A stretch of DNA of 64,000 nucleotides from Candidatus Gastranaerophilales bacterium (GCA_944326455.1 CALVEA010000007.1:37689-101688), one strand, 5' to 3'; positions 1 to 8,186 are shown, counted from the first letter of the stretch. Made by a program: numbers and translations. The notes: a model not told the origin generated them from the letters alone.

Positions 1-846
1 GCTTATGCTGTTGAATATGACTATGTTCCGGCTATTCAAACGCAGCATTCTCTTATGTCGAAAGATATAAAAGGATTATTCTTTGCTGGTCAAATAAACG
101 GTACAAGCGGATACGAAGAAGCCGCCGCACAGGGACTTATTGCCGGAATCAATGCGGTAAATTATATTAATTCATCGGATATGCTTGAACTCCCGAGGAG
201 TTCATCCTATATCGGAACTCTTATTGATGATTTGGTCACAAAAGATATTCAAGAGCCTTACAGAATGCTTACTTCCCGCTCAGAATACAGGTTATTGTTA
301 AGACAAGATAATGCGGATGAAAGGTTAACCGAACTCGGTCACAAAATCGGGCTTATTGACGACGAGCAGTTTAATCGTTTTAAAACTAAACAGGAAAATA
401 TCCAAAAAGAAATGATTCGGCTTAAGGAAACAAAAGTTTCTGCAACAGATGAAGTTAATTCAATTCTTGCAAAATACGAAGAACATATTGACCGCGGCAT
501 GAGACTTTCAGAACTTCTTAAGCGTCCTAATATTAATTATGAAATCTTTAAAGAGCTGGATGAAGAAACCCGCAAACTTAACCTTAGCGATGACATAACC
601 GGAGAAGTAGAGGTTTTAATAAAATACGACGGATATTTAAAAAGGCAGGAACAGCAGGTAGAAACAGCCGAAAAGCTCGAAAAATACAGAATTCCGGATA
701 ATATTGATTATTCAAAAATCAAGCATATATCAACCGAAACCCGTGAAAAACTTGAAAAAGTTCGTCCGCAAAACTTAGCTCAGGCTTCACGTATCGGAGG
801 GGTTAAGCCGGCTGATATTTCTGTGCTTATGGTTATGCTTAAATAA
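1..846 (+). CDS. mnmG: MnmG (GidA), tRNA U34 carboxymethylaminomethyl-modifying enzyme, C-terminal part (5' truncated by window)
   Basis: The reading frame is open from base 1, so this is the C-terminal 281 residues of a longer protein whose start lies outside the window. The stretch GLFFAGQINGTSGYEEAAAQ, about residues 23-42 of the fragment, is the hallmark FAD-binding and glycine-rich region of MnmG. It is followed by the helical C-terminal domain that binds tRNA and MnmE (RSEYRLLLRQDNADERL). With MnmE, which is encoded here at 15655-16989 and not adjacent, the enzyme installs cmnm5 on U34 of tRNAs reading two-box codons. Nothing looks disrupted. The internal ATG at 55 is not the real start. 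Confidence 0.97.
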   Translation, partial: AYAVEYDYVPAIQTQHSLMSKDIKGLFFAGQINGTSGYEEAAAQGLIAGINAVNYINSSDMLELPRSSSYIGTLIDDLVTKDIQEPYRMLTSRSEYRLLLRQDNADERLTELGHKIGLIDDEQFNRFKTKQENIQKEMIRLKETKVSATDEVNSILAKYEEHIDRGMRLSELLKRPNINYEIFKELDEETRKLNLSDDITGEVEVLIKYDGYLKRQEQQVETAEKLEKYRIPDNIDYSKIKHISTETREKLEKVRPQNLAQASRIGGVKPADISVLMVMLK

Positions 847-891
847 TGTTTTTGCCGGGTTTCTTTTCTTTTTCTGATGTATAATATTCTT

Positions 892-1767
892 ATGGGGATG
901 AAGAGATTTTTTCTTTTATTTTTAGCTCTGATAATTTTTATACAGCCGTGTTTTGCAATAAAAATAGGGCTGCAGACCAATACCGGCAGAACTTATATCG
1001 GCTCTTCCACCCAGGCTGAAATAATTGACTGCAATACAAATAAACTCATATTTATTATGGAAAAAATGAAAGGGTATGAATTCAAACCCTATAGAAAAGT
1101 TATTGCGATAAAAGTAGATGGTCAATTCAAAAAAATTAATTCTGATAAAATAGTTATAAAACCTCGTGATAATGGATTTATAAGTGTCAAAAGAAAATGG
1201 TACCGCGGAAACTTTATGCTGGTTAACTCCGGGCTTGGATTAACCGTTATCAACGATATAAAGATAGAAGAATATCTGCAAGGCGTTGTCCCGTCAGAAA
1301 TGCCGTCCGGCTGGGAACATGATGCCCATAAGGCACAGGCAATAGCTGCAAGAAGCTACGCCCTGGCTAACTTGGGGAAACGTGCCAAAGATGGTTATGA
1401 CCTGAAAGACACTCCGGAAGATCAGGCTTATGGCGGAGCTACAGCAGAAACTATCCAGACAAACGATGCTGTTAAAGAAACCGAAGGTATTGTCTTAATC
1501 TATGACGGAAAAATTATCCCCGCATATTATTCGGCTTCAGCCGGAGGCAGAACCCGTTCTTCCGGTCAAGTCTGGACAAAAGATTTGGCATTTTTAAAAT
1601 CCGTTCCGTCATTTGACGATGGAATAAGAAAAAACGGACACGGTGTCGGAATGAGCCAGTACGGTGCAAATAATCTTGCTAAAAAAGGGTATAACGCTTA
1701 TCAGATTTTAAAATACTTTTATGCAAATACTAAATTTGCAAAAATAAATCCCGAATACTATAAATAA
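892..1767 (+). CDS. SpoIID/LytB-domain secreted protein (peptidoglycan-acting)
   Basis: A signal peptide (KRFFLLFLALIIFIQPCFA) is followed by a variable region and then a SpoIID domain in the C-terminal two thirds (IEEYLQGVVPSEMPSGW, AQAIAARSYAL, GHGVGMSQYGA). SpoIID enzymes are lytic transglycosylases that cut glycan strands lacking stem peptides. In non-sporulating bacteria, including cyanobacteria, such proteins work in envelope remodelling. The frame opens at 877, but a TATAAT box lies at 880-885, inside that extension. I therefore place the start at the ATG at 892, where transcription should begin, or at 898. It follows mnmG by about 45 bp. Confidence 0.85.
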   Translation: MGMKRFFLLFLALIIFIQPCFAIKIGLQTNTGRTYIGSSTQAEIIDCNTNKLIFIMEKMKGYEFKPYRKVIAIKVDGQFKKINSDKIVIKPRDNGFISVKRKWYRGNFMLVNSGLGLTVINDIKIEEYLQGVVPSEMPSGWEHDAHKAQAIAARSYALANLGKRAKDGYDLKDTPEDQAYGGATAETIQTNDAVKETEGIVLIYDGKIIPAYYSASAGGRTRSSGQVWTKDLAFLKSVPSFDDGIRKNGHGVGMSQYGANNLAKKGYNAYQILKYFYANTKFAKINPEYYK

Positions 1768-1823
1768 GGGCAAAGGGAAGGGATAAAGGAAAAAATTGAA
1801 ATCAGAAAACAGAGGAACAAAAA

Positions 1824-2831
1824 ATGAAAACGGCACAGGTTAACGGGGATAAAATTGTTTTAAAAGAAATTGATGAACTTGCATTAGGAGATAAGAAAGG
1901 TGCTATAGTAAGAGTCCTCGGCTGCGGGCTCTGCGGCTCTGATATCGTTAAGTTCAAACACAAGATTGTAAAAGACGGTGCTGTTTTAGGGCACGAAATC
2001 GTGGCAATTATTGAAGAAATAAATTCTGATACGGATTTTAAAATTGGAGATAAAATTGTTACTTCCCACCATATCCCTTGTTTTAACTGCACTTACTGTA
2101 AGCACGGAAACTATTCAATGTGTTCTCATTTTAAAGAAACAAATATTATTCCGGGCGGGTTTAGTGAAAAAGTTTTTGTATCGGAAGAACACTTGAAAAA
2201 TACTGCCTACAAAGTTCCTTCAACAATGACTGATGAAGAAATCTCTTTTTATGAACCGTTAGGCTGCTGTATAAGAGCAATCAAGCGCTGTAACCTTCAA
2301 GACGGAGATAAAGTTCTTGTTGTAGGTTTAGGTTCAATCGGGTTATTGATGGGAGAAGCCATAAGGGCGTACGGATTAAAGGTTTACGGATGCGACTTAT
2401 TAGAACACAGAATTGAGCTCGGAAATAAATTAGGAATTGAAGCGTATAATTCCAGAGATTTAGAAGATTTTGATAAAATATTAAGAGAGAAAACTTCATC
2501 TCTTGGAGTAGATGCGGTATTTATGACATCAGGAGCTGATAAAGCAATAGACGTGGCTCTTAAAACTATCCGGCTCGGCGGTAAAATTCTTGTTTTTTCA
2601 AGCACTCCTAACAATGCGGGTTATCCTAATAATGATATTTATTATAAAGAACTCACGGTTATGGGAAGTTACTCTCCTTCTCCGGCTGATTTGAAGGATT
2701 CTTTTGACCTTCTTGTTTCAGGAAAAGTAAATGTTAAAGGGATGACAACGGTTTACAAGTTTGACAATATACAGCAGGCGTTTGAAGATACGATTTCCAA
2801 TAAGATTTTGAAAGCTTATATTAAGATGTAA
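1824..2831 (+). CDS. Zinc-dependent medium-chain alcohol/polyol dehydrogenase
   Basis: This 335-residue MDR-family oxidoreductase has catalytic-zinc residues C37 (GCGLCGSD) and H57-E58, with EPLG further on. Structural zinc cysteines are C86, C89, C92 and C100. The Rossmann motif VGLGSIG (about residues 167-173) binds NAD(P). The layout resembles sorbitol, threonine or galactitol dehydrogenases. The substrate cannot be read from sequence, and no sugar-transport gene lies beside it. It ends convergently with the membrane-protein gene at 2871. Confidence 0.85.
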   Translation: MKTAQVNGDKIVLKEIDELALGDKKGAIVRVLGCGLCGSDIVKFKHKIVKDGAVLGHEIVAIIEEINSDTDFKIGDKIVTSHHIPCFNCTYCKHGNYSMCSHFKETNIIPGGFSEKVFVSEEHLKNTAYKVPSTMTDEEISFYEPLGCCIRAIKRCNLQDGDKVLVVGLGSIGLLMGEAIRAYGLKVYGCDLLEHRIELGNKLGIEAYNSRDLEDFDKILREKTSSLGVDAVFMTSGADKAIDVALKTIRLGGKILVFSSTPNNAGYPNNDIYYKELTVMGSYSPSPADLKDSFDLLVSGKVNVKGMTTVYKFDNIQQAFEDTISNKILKAYIKM

Positions 2832-2870
2832 GCTAATCCCGGTTGTTTTATAAGTCCTTTGGATAATATT

Positions 2871-3626
2871 TTAATCAATATCTTTTATTTTAAAACGTCT
2901 TCCAAAAGGGAAAAAGCCGGAATATGCAAGATAAGAAAATATTATTATTCCTATAATGCCCAAATTTAAGAAATAAAACAAATCAGCAAAATGGGTTGTT
3001 ATATAAAACTCAATATATAATTTAATAAAGATTCCGGAATATATTATTGCCGCAAGAGTTTTAATAAAAAAATTTGTCCAATTTATTTTTATATTATAGA
3101 ATTTTTCATACTTAATTATATTTACACCAGCTTTTAGTGTTAAAGCAATAATGGTTACAAAGAAAATACCTTCCAGTGAAAAACCATTCCCATCTGACCT
3201 ATATAAAGCACTAGGATAGTCTAAATAAAAGATTTGAAGCATATAAGAAAGAAGAGCCGCAATAAATATAGAAAAAGCAGAGTATAAAAATATAGCTAGT
3301 ACAATAAAAGGTTCACGATACTTTTTTAATGCCAGACACATAATAAATATAAAAATGTAATTTATTATCAAGTATGAACGAATTGTAAAATCAAAAAAAG
3401 AAAGCCCTAAAAGACCAATTCCGCCATAACCTGCCCATATAACAATTGAATATAGGTATTTGTTAATTGATTTTAAATCTGTAAAATCAATTTTTTCGTT
3501 TAACATTGGATATCTTGACTCTTTTTTTTGAACTTTTTGGGGATTGTTATTCTTTTTAACAAACTGCTCCGCAGATAGTGTCCCTTGATTTTTATGCATG
3601 TTACGCAAAAAGTCGAAATTGTCCAT
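2871..3626 (-). CDS. Hypothetical membrane protein A1 (first copy of a duplicated module)
   Basis: I recognise no family. The 251 residues have a hydrophilic, lysine-rich N-terminus of about 50 residues, then about six hydrophobic segments, ending in YLAYSGFFPFGRRFKIKDID. That ending is identical to the one in the protein at 4267-4908, and the DNA matches there for about 55 bp. The upstream INWTNFFIKT stretch also resembles INWKNFLIKT of the second copy. A2 lacks this N-terminal extension. It is transcribed divergently from the small membrane protein at 3762. TTGCAG-16-TAAAAT with an extended TGc lies just upstream. A role as an immunity or envelope protein is only a guess from context. Confidence 0.75.
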   Translation of the reverse strand: MDNFDFLRNMHKNQGTLSAEQFVKKNNNPQKVQKKESRYPMLNEKIDFTDLKSINKYLYSIVIWAGYGGIGLLGLSFFDFTIRSYLIINYIFIFIMCLALKKYREPFIVLAIFLYSAFSIFIAALLSYMLQIFYLDYPSALYRSDGNGFSLEGIFFVTIIALTLKAGVNIIKYEKFYNIKINWTNFFIKTLAAIIYSGIFIKLYIEFYITTHFADLFYFLNLGIIGIIIFSYLAYSGFFPFGRRFKIKDID

Positions 3627-3656
3627 TGCTATCCTGTAATTTCTAATTTAATTTAT

Positions 3657-3684
3657 ATTTTAGCATATAAAATCAACACTGCAA
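3657..3684 (-). promoter_or_regulatory. Promoter for membrane protein A1
   Basis: On the minus strand TTGCAG (3684-3679) and TAAAAT (3662-3657) are 16 bp apart. TGc precedes the -10 box, making it an extended -10. Transcription would start about 24 nt before the ATG at 3626. Confidence 0.6.
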
Positions 3685-3726
3685 GATTTTAATGTATTTA
3701 CAACTCGTCTCGGTTTAAAAACATTC

Positions 3727-3755
3727 TTGACACCTTAGAATACAGGTTTTATAAT
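3727..3755 (+). promoter_or_regulatory. Consensus promoter placing transcription start at the ATG of protein B1
   Basis: TTGACA (3727-3732) and TATAAT (3750-3755) are 17 bp apart, a full sigma-70-type match. The expected start, about 7 nt downstream, falls on the ATG at 3762. No Shine-Dalgarno sequence is possible between them. Confidence 0.8.
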
Positions 3756-3761
3756 ATGTAT

Positions 3762-4241
3762 ATGTTAAGAAAATGTATTAAAAAAATAAACTCAGCAATA
3801 CAATGGACAAAAAAGTGGCACTTTTTTCATGTGTTATTTATTGGTCCTTTTATCCTTTTGTCTTTGGTTTTGGCTGATGCCTATAGCAGAGATTATTCAA
3901 CAAGCAGTTCAGTAAGTTGTCCTAACTGTGTTGACCCTACAACTATCTATCCGGATACACCGGATTTTATTGCAACAGTTATCTTTTTTATAATAGTATT
4001 CAGTGCACACATTTGCTTAATAGTTGCACCTTTTATTGAAGTATTGGTTGTAGTCATAAAAGCCATTCTACGCAGAAAGTTATGCGTAGAATGGAATTTC
4101 TTGTTAAATAATAAATTATATAATATCTTTTATTACTTCTCTGTCATCTTTATCCTAATCTGTGTTACATATATTTATTTGCCATCAAGCGTTACTTCAT
4201 ATTTCTCAAAATTCTTTCAAGCTCTTCCTTGGGTATCGTAA
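3762..4241 (+). CDS. Hypothetical small membrane protein B1 (paralogue of 5054-5524)
   Basis: This 159-residue protein has a basic N-terminus (MLRKCIKKINSAIQWTKKW), three predicted membrane segments and the loop PTTIYPDTPDF. It ends in ALPWVS. It is closely related to the protein at 5054, and the first ~100 bp are nearly identical at DNA level. The ATG at 3756 directly abuts the -10 box, so 3762 is the likelier start on a leaderless transcript. Codons for AILRRKLCVEWN lie in a 32-nt palindrome. Family unknown. The duplicated arrangement recalls immunity genes, which is a weak inference. Confidence 0.75.
   Translation: MLRKCIKKINSAIQWTKKWHFFHVLFIGPFILLSLVLADAYSRDYSTSSSVSCPNCVDPTTIYPDTPDFIATVIFFIIVFSAHICLIVAPFIEVLVVVIKAILRRKLCVEWNFLLNNKLYNIFYYFSVIFILICVTYIYLPSSVTSYFSKFFQALPWVS
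4063..4094. repeat. Perfect 12-bp inverted repeat inside gene B1
   Basis: CCATTCTACGCA at 4063-4074 and its reverse complement at 4083-4094 enclose an 8-nt loop. The same palindrome occurs in the paralogue at 5349-5380. Confidence 0.9.
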
Positions 4242-4263
4242 CCGGACGCAGAATCTGGTAAGG
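4201..4263 (-). pseudogene. C-terminal scrap of the 466-residue gene (remnant of module duplication)
   Basis: Read on the minus strand, this stretch encodes PYQILRPVTIPKEELERIL. That matches the C-terminus of the intact protein at 5478-6878 (PYQILRPVTIPKEELIRIL). Nothing upstream of it resembles the rest of that protein, because the homology gives way to the end of gene A2. The last bases of B1 are antisense to it, exactly as B2 is antisense to the intact gene. Confidence 0.85.
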
Positions 4264-4266
4264 TTT

Positions 4267-4908
4267 TTAATCAATATCTTTTATTTTAAAACGTCTTCCA
4301 AAAGGGAAAAAGCCGGAATATGCAAGATAAGGAGCAAAGCTTAAAATTATTATTATAATATTATATAATATTATTTTATGTATTGGAAAAAGGTGTTGAG
4401 TTAAAATAGTGACTAAAATAAGTGCCATAATAGTGTAAATAATACCTATACCTGTTTTTATTAAAAAGTTTTTCCAATTGATTTGAAATTTATCCGCTTG
4501 CCGATTTTGTAATAGTCTTATAAACACTATAATGGCAAGAAAAATTCCTCCCAAGGCTATCCCCATACAAGCGCTATTATAATTCCCGGAATATGAATGT
4601 AAGTTATCCCATAACATAGTACAATAACCTAAATAAATAAAATAAATAGAATATATTACAAGATAAATACATATTATAATAGACTTGTGTTTAATAGTTG
4701 CTGTCAACAATAACCAACTATATATACAACTTAAAATTAACCATTTTGAATATATATACCTGCTATCAAAAAGTAATGAAAAAATATAATTCAAGTAGAA
4801 TAAAGACATCAAAATATATACAAATAAATCAGGATGGTTTTTAAGATGTGTTAACCAGGCTGCTGCTTTATTACATTTTTGTTTATATTTAGATTTGTGT
4901 TTAGTCAT
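4267..4908 (-). CDS. Hypothetical membrane protein A2 (second copy)
   Basis: A 213-residue protein with a basic N-terminus (MTKHKSKYKQKC) and about six hydrophobic segments. Its last 20 residues are identical to those of A1 at 2871-3626, but the N-terminal half has diverged and lacks A1's hydrophilic extension. It is divergent from B2 and convergent with B1, 25 bp apart. Near-identity at the 3' end with divergence elsewhere suggests duplication followed by drift or recombination. Function unknown. Confidence 0.72.
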   Translation of the reverse strand: MTKHKSKYKQKCNKAAAWLTHLKNHPDLFVYILMSLFYLNYIFSLLFDSRYIYSKWLILSCIYSWLLLTATIKHKSIIICIYLVIYSIYFIYLGYCTMLWDNLHSYSGNYNSACMGIALGGIFLAIIVFIRLLQNRQADKFQINWKNFLIKTGIGIIYTIMALILVTILTQHLFPIHKIILYNIIIIILSFAPYLAYSGFFPFGRRFKIKDID

Positions 4909-5019
4909 TCTACCTTTAAATAGTCATTGCGTATTCAAACTTACTGTTATTTGAATTGATATTAATATATTTATAATAAATCAAAAACAAAATGGAAGAT
5001 TTATTCTGTTTATAAAAAC

Positions 5020-5047
5020 TTGACCCACGTAAATTTAGTTTTATAAT
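5020..5047 (+). promoter_or_regulatory. Promoter placing transcription start at the ATG of protein B2
   Basis: TTGACC (5020-5025) and TATAAT (5042-5047) are 16 bp apart. The -10 box and the following bases match the B1 promoter, but the -35 region and spacer differ. The predicted start falls at the ATG at 5054. Confidence 0.75.
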
Positions 5048-5053
5048 ATGTAT

Positions 5054-5524
5054 ATGTTAAGAAAATGTATTAAAAAAATAAACTCAGCAATACAATGGAC
5101 AAAAAAGTGGCACTTTTTTCATGTGTTATTTATTGGTCCTTTTATTCTTCTGCTTATAATTTTTCTTTTATTCTCTGACCCGGGAGCAAGTAACTCAGTA
5201 ACTTATCCTAATAGCGTTGACCCTACAACTATCTATCCGGATACTCCGGAATTTTTGACAGTTGTTGTTATTTTCATAGTAATAGCCTGTATACATTTAA
5301 GTTTAATGGCAGCACCTATTGTTGAAGTATTGGCTGTAGTCATAAAAGCCATTCTACGCAGAAAGTTATGCGTAGAATGGAATTTTTTGTTAAATAATAA
5401 ATTTTATAACATTATTTATATATTATCTATCTTGCTTCTTTTTATGTTTATAATTGTATTAAGCCTGCCATTTGTTATTACAGCCCTTGCAAGATTCGTA
5501 TCAGCTCTTCCTTGGGTATCGTAA
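5054..5524 (+). CDS. Hypothetical small membrane protein B2 (paralogue of 3762-4241)
   Basis: A 156-residue, three-segment membrane protein, nearly identical to B1 at the N-terminus and in the middle (KAILRRKLCVEWNFLLNNK). The membrane segments differ in sequence, and both end in ALPWVS. The 3' end overlaps the oppositely oriented 466-residue gene by 47 bp, so the B2 C-terminus and that protein's C-terminus are read from the same DNA. The ATG at 5054 fits a leaderless mRNA better than the one at 5048. Function unknown. Confidence 0.75.
   Translation: MLRKCIKKINSAIQWTKKWHFFHVLFIGPFILLLIIFLLFSDPGASNSVTYPNSVDPTTIYPDTPEFLTVVVIFIVIACIHLSLMAAPIVEVLAVVIKAILRRKLCVEWNFLLNNKFYNIIYILSILLLFMFIIVLSLPFVITALARFVSALPWVS
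5349..5380. repeat. Perfect 12-bp inverted repeat inside gene B2
   Basis: Identical to the palindrome at 4063-4094, including the 8-nt loop gaaagtta. Confidence 0.9.
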
Positions 5525-6878
5525 CGGGACGAAGAATCTGGTAAGGTCGGATTTCTTTATTTTTAAGCTGCTCTACAGCAATATTATTAGCATCTATGAT
5601 TCGATTATATAATCCGGATTTATTTTTATCATGCTCAGCAGGATCAAAATCATAATGGTCATTTAAAATGTACGTAAGAGATCCGTCCGGGTTTATCTTC
5701 ATATCATATAAATCCGCCCTGTGTATTGTTGCAAATAAATTGAGTTTGTCCAAGTCTTCCTGAAGATGTATGTCATTGAGTCCCTCCGGTCTCCACAATT
5801 CCTTCAATTTTTTGAATTCTTTTAAGTCTTCATACGGAAACTCAATAGACTGTACAGATTTTTGGAAATCACCGTTTTTAATCTTGTCATAATTTTGCCT
5901 GATAAATTCTTCCATTTTTGGAGATTTTTGAATTATAGCAGCGAGTTTTGAATTATTTTTGGGTACAACTATATCAAAGTCCTCAATTTGTTTGTAGTCA
6001 TCAGGATTGTTAATATCAAGATTCTCGGCTTTGGCTATCTTTTCAGCCATGAACCTATGCAAATCTTGTCTGCCTATATCTTTTAATTTGTAAAAATCAT
6101 TTGTTTTTCTCATTTTTCGAGTAGGTTTTTCGTTGTCACCCAAATTAGCAGATAATCCGTAGTATTCTCTTGCTGTCATATTGCCGGCAAACTTTCCAAA
6201 AGTTTTTAACACATAACTTTTTGTTTTATCTTTAAGTTCATCTATTGATTGATTAAAATCATTGGCTTTATCTATAATAAAGTCAGGCAGTCTTAAATCT
6301 ACCTTGTTTTTATTATTCCTTGGTATATTCGACGATATCGTATTCTGGTTAATTGTTGGACCTGTCTGATTTGCGGGTTTGGTTGTTTGAGGCATATTAT
6401 TTTGCATCGGCGGGATTTGTGTATTTTTTTGAGTTTCCAAAGGCACATTTTTTTCTATTCCCAATTCAAAAGGCGGAATGTTGTTTATTTCCGGATTAAT
6501 ATCAGTTTTGGCACGGAGTTCCGGTTTCTGCGGTGCATAACCTCTTAGTTTTGGCTGTGCTGTTTGAGGCACCGGGGCAAGCTGAATATTTTCAGGAGCC
6601 TCTGCCTTAACATTTTTGCTGATTTCCAGTTCAAATAGCGGAGATTGGACATTAAATCCTTGCATTGTACCGGAGCTTCCGTCTGCCGGTAAGTTCCTGT
6701 ATGCTCCTGCTGTTAAACCGTTTATTTGCTTGCGCGGCGGTTTAATTAAATTGTTCAAAAGAGTTTTTATTTGATTTAAGCGTTTTTCTTCTTCTTGTCT
6801 TTCGTACTCTTTCATTGTAAGATCCAGTGCCATATTTGCAATCATTTTTTCCATTTCGTCACTAAACCAGTGTTTCAT
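5478..6878 (-). CDS. Hypothetical 466-residue modular protein
   Basis: No family recognised. Residues 1-46 are a charged helix (YERQEEEKRLNQIK). Residues about 79-165 are proline/glutamine-rich with two copies of a unit (FELEISKNVKAEAPENIQL and FELGIEKNVPLETQKNTQI). From about 195 a globular region runs to the end, containing LNDHYDFDP and, about 35 residues later, YQILRPVTIP. There is no signal peptide. The modular build (variable linker plus compact C-terminus) beside duplicated small membrane genes resembles toxin-immunity loci, but no catalytic motif is visible. A clear Shine-Dalgarno (AGGAGG on the minus strand) precedes the ATG. Confidence 0.7.
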   Translation of the reverse strand: MKHWFSDEMEKMIANMALDLTMKEYERQEEEKRLNQIKTLLNNLIKPPRKQINGLTAGAYRNLPADGSSGTMQGFNVQSPLFELEISKNVKAEAPENIQLAPVPQTAQPKLRGYAPQKPELRAKTDINPEINNIPPFELGIEKNVPLETQKNTQIPPMQNNMPQTTKPANQTGPTINQNTISSNIPRNNKNKVDLRLPDFIIDKANDFNQSIDELKDKTKSYVLKTFGKFAGNMTAREYYGLSANLGDNEKPTRKMRKTNDFYKLKDIGRQDLHRFMAEKIAKAENLDINNPDDYKQIEDFDIVVPKNNSKLAAIIQKSPKMEEFIRQNYDKIKNGDFQKSVQSIEFPYEDLKEFKKLKELWRPEGLNDIHLQEDLDKLNLFATIHRADLYDMKINPDGSLTYILNDHYDFDPAEHDKNKSGLYNRIIDANNIAVEQLKNKEIRPYQILRPVTIPKEELIRILQGL

Positions 6879-7292
6879 TTTCCTCCTTTTCTCAGCCTAA
6901 ATCCCCACCCGGAGAATAGGCTGTATTACTGTGATAGTTATGGTTTTCAGGGGTTCTGAAAGTCTATAATCTTTATTATACACATTTTCAAATTTCAACT
7001 AAGAATTGTAAATTTATTTTTACATCTTAACCCAAAGTTCTTTCTATATGCGGTTTTACAGCTGTTTAAACTGGGTCTATTCCTTACAGAAAGGGAGATT
7101 TCATTTGTTTTGTCTTGCTCGCTCGCGTTAAACGGGTCTGCACGGCAAGGCTCATCGCCTTGACCGTTCCGCCCTCTGCTTGCTCGCGCACATCTTAACC
7201 CAAAACTCTTTCTGCAAAAGACTTTGCTGTTATTTAAAGAGGTTACAAGTCTTATGCATAGGGCATTTTCTTTTAGTTTCGGACTAATCTGT
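6879..7292. other. Intergenic region with short repeats, no gene seen
   Basis: It holds the upstream region of the 466-residue gene. A ~20-bp direct repeat (ATCTTAACCCAAA followed by TCTTTCT) occurs near 7022 and 7192. Between the repeats is a less AT-rich patch, about 7105-7195, with the small hairpin CAAGGC/GCCTTG (7146-7162). Part of this patch (TTGCTCGCTCGCGTTAAACGG, shown here as the + strand near 7115) resembles the reverse complement of a stretch near 34732. No open frame is convincing. Confidence 0.55.
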
Positions 7293-8186
7293 TTAGGCTG
7301 ATATTTTTAGTATATTCCCTTCATCACCCCATAGTATTTTGCCTTTTGGCTCTATGTTATGGTAGGTATAAGTGTTGGTTATGAATGCAGGGTTAAACAA
7401 ATTCTTCTGTACCAGAATTTTTACTATTTTATCCAAAAGAGTGGTGCTGCCGGCTATTGTTCCATCGGCAGAAGTTGCCTTTATTCCGTCATAGAAGATT
7501 TTGGAATCGGCAAAAACAGTTTCTTTAATATCGCTGTATGTTATGGGCAAGCCATCACTTATAAGCAGAACCTTATCAGCGGGTTTGGATTTGAAAAAGA
7601 GCTTCAGAGCATCATCTCCTACATGAACTCCGTCAGCAATAATTTCTGCATAGAGATTATCATTAATAAGCGCTGAAAGAGCTGTACTTTTGCCTCTATG
7701 GACAACACCTGACATAGCGTTAAAAGTGTGCGTAACTCCGTTGACCTCTGATAAATCTCCTCCCGTACAATGTCCCGCTTGAACCTTTATTTTTTTTTCT
7801 TTGAGATATTCAATCAAACCCTTATCAAGTTCCGGAGCAAGAGTAACAATCTTTATAAAATCATCTTCAATTCTACGGTAATTATCAACAGTAAGTTCCA
7901 TAAAGTGTTCGGGATTGTGGATTCCCTTTTTCTCAGAGTTGATAAAAATTCCCTCAAGATGGATACCGAGAACAGCCGGACAAATTTTGGCAGCTTCTTT
8001 AATTATTCTGATTTGGCGGCAAATATTCCGAACAGAATCCGTAACCAGAGTCGGGAAAAATCCTCCGATACCGATTTTTTTCAAATTTTCCGCCGCAAAT
8101 AGGATTTCATCAACCTTGGAGACTTTATTGAAATCAATCCCAAAAGCCCCATGTAAATGTTGATCAATTATTAAAGGAGTTTCCAT
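7293..8186 (-). CDS. nagA: N-acetylglucosamine-6-phosphate deacetylase, short form
   Basis: It deacetylates GlcNAc-6-P to glucosamine-6-P in amino-sugar recycling. Amidohydrolase residues are visible: H10-x-H12, E78 in HLEG, H139, H153 in THTFNAM, H188 and D211. At 297 residues it is about 80 shorter than typical NagA. It begins directly at the barrel (IDQHLHG), so the small beta-sandwich domain made from N- and C-terminal segments is missing. Its ATG overlaps the murE stop by one base (TAATG), so the two are translationally coupled. No nagB is seen nearby. Confidence 0.85.
   Translation of the reverse strand: METPLIIDQHLHGAFGIDFNKVSKVDEILFAAENLKKIGIGGFFPTLVTDSVRNICRQIRIIKEAAKICPAVLGIHLEGIFINSEKKGIHNPEHFMELTVDNYRRIEDDFIKIVTLAPELDKGLIEYLKEKKIKVQAGHCTGGDLSEVNGVTHTFNAMSGVVHRGKSTALSALINDNLYAEIIADGVHVGDDALKLFFKSKPADKVLLISDGLPITYSDIKETVFADSKIFYDGIKATSADGTIAGSTTLLDKIVKILVQKNLFNPAFITNTYTYHNIEPKGKILWGDEGNILKISA

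Noticed and set aside
780..980. Minus-strand open frames over the mnmG/SpoIID junction
   Set aside because: They overlap two well supported genes and have no family signal.
7105..7195. Structural RNA in the GC-richer patch
   Set aside because: Only a single 6-bp hairpin was found and no recognisable fold; it is kept as a repeat-like patch.
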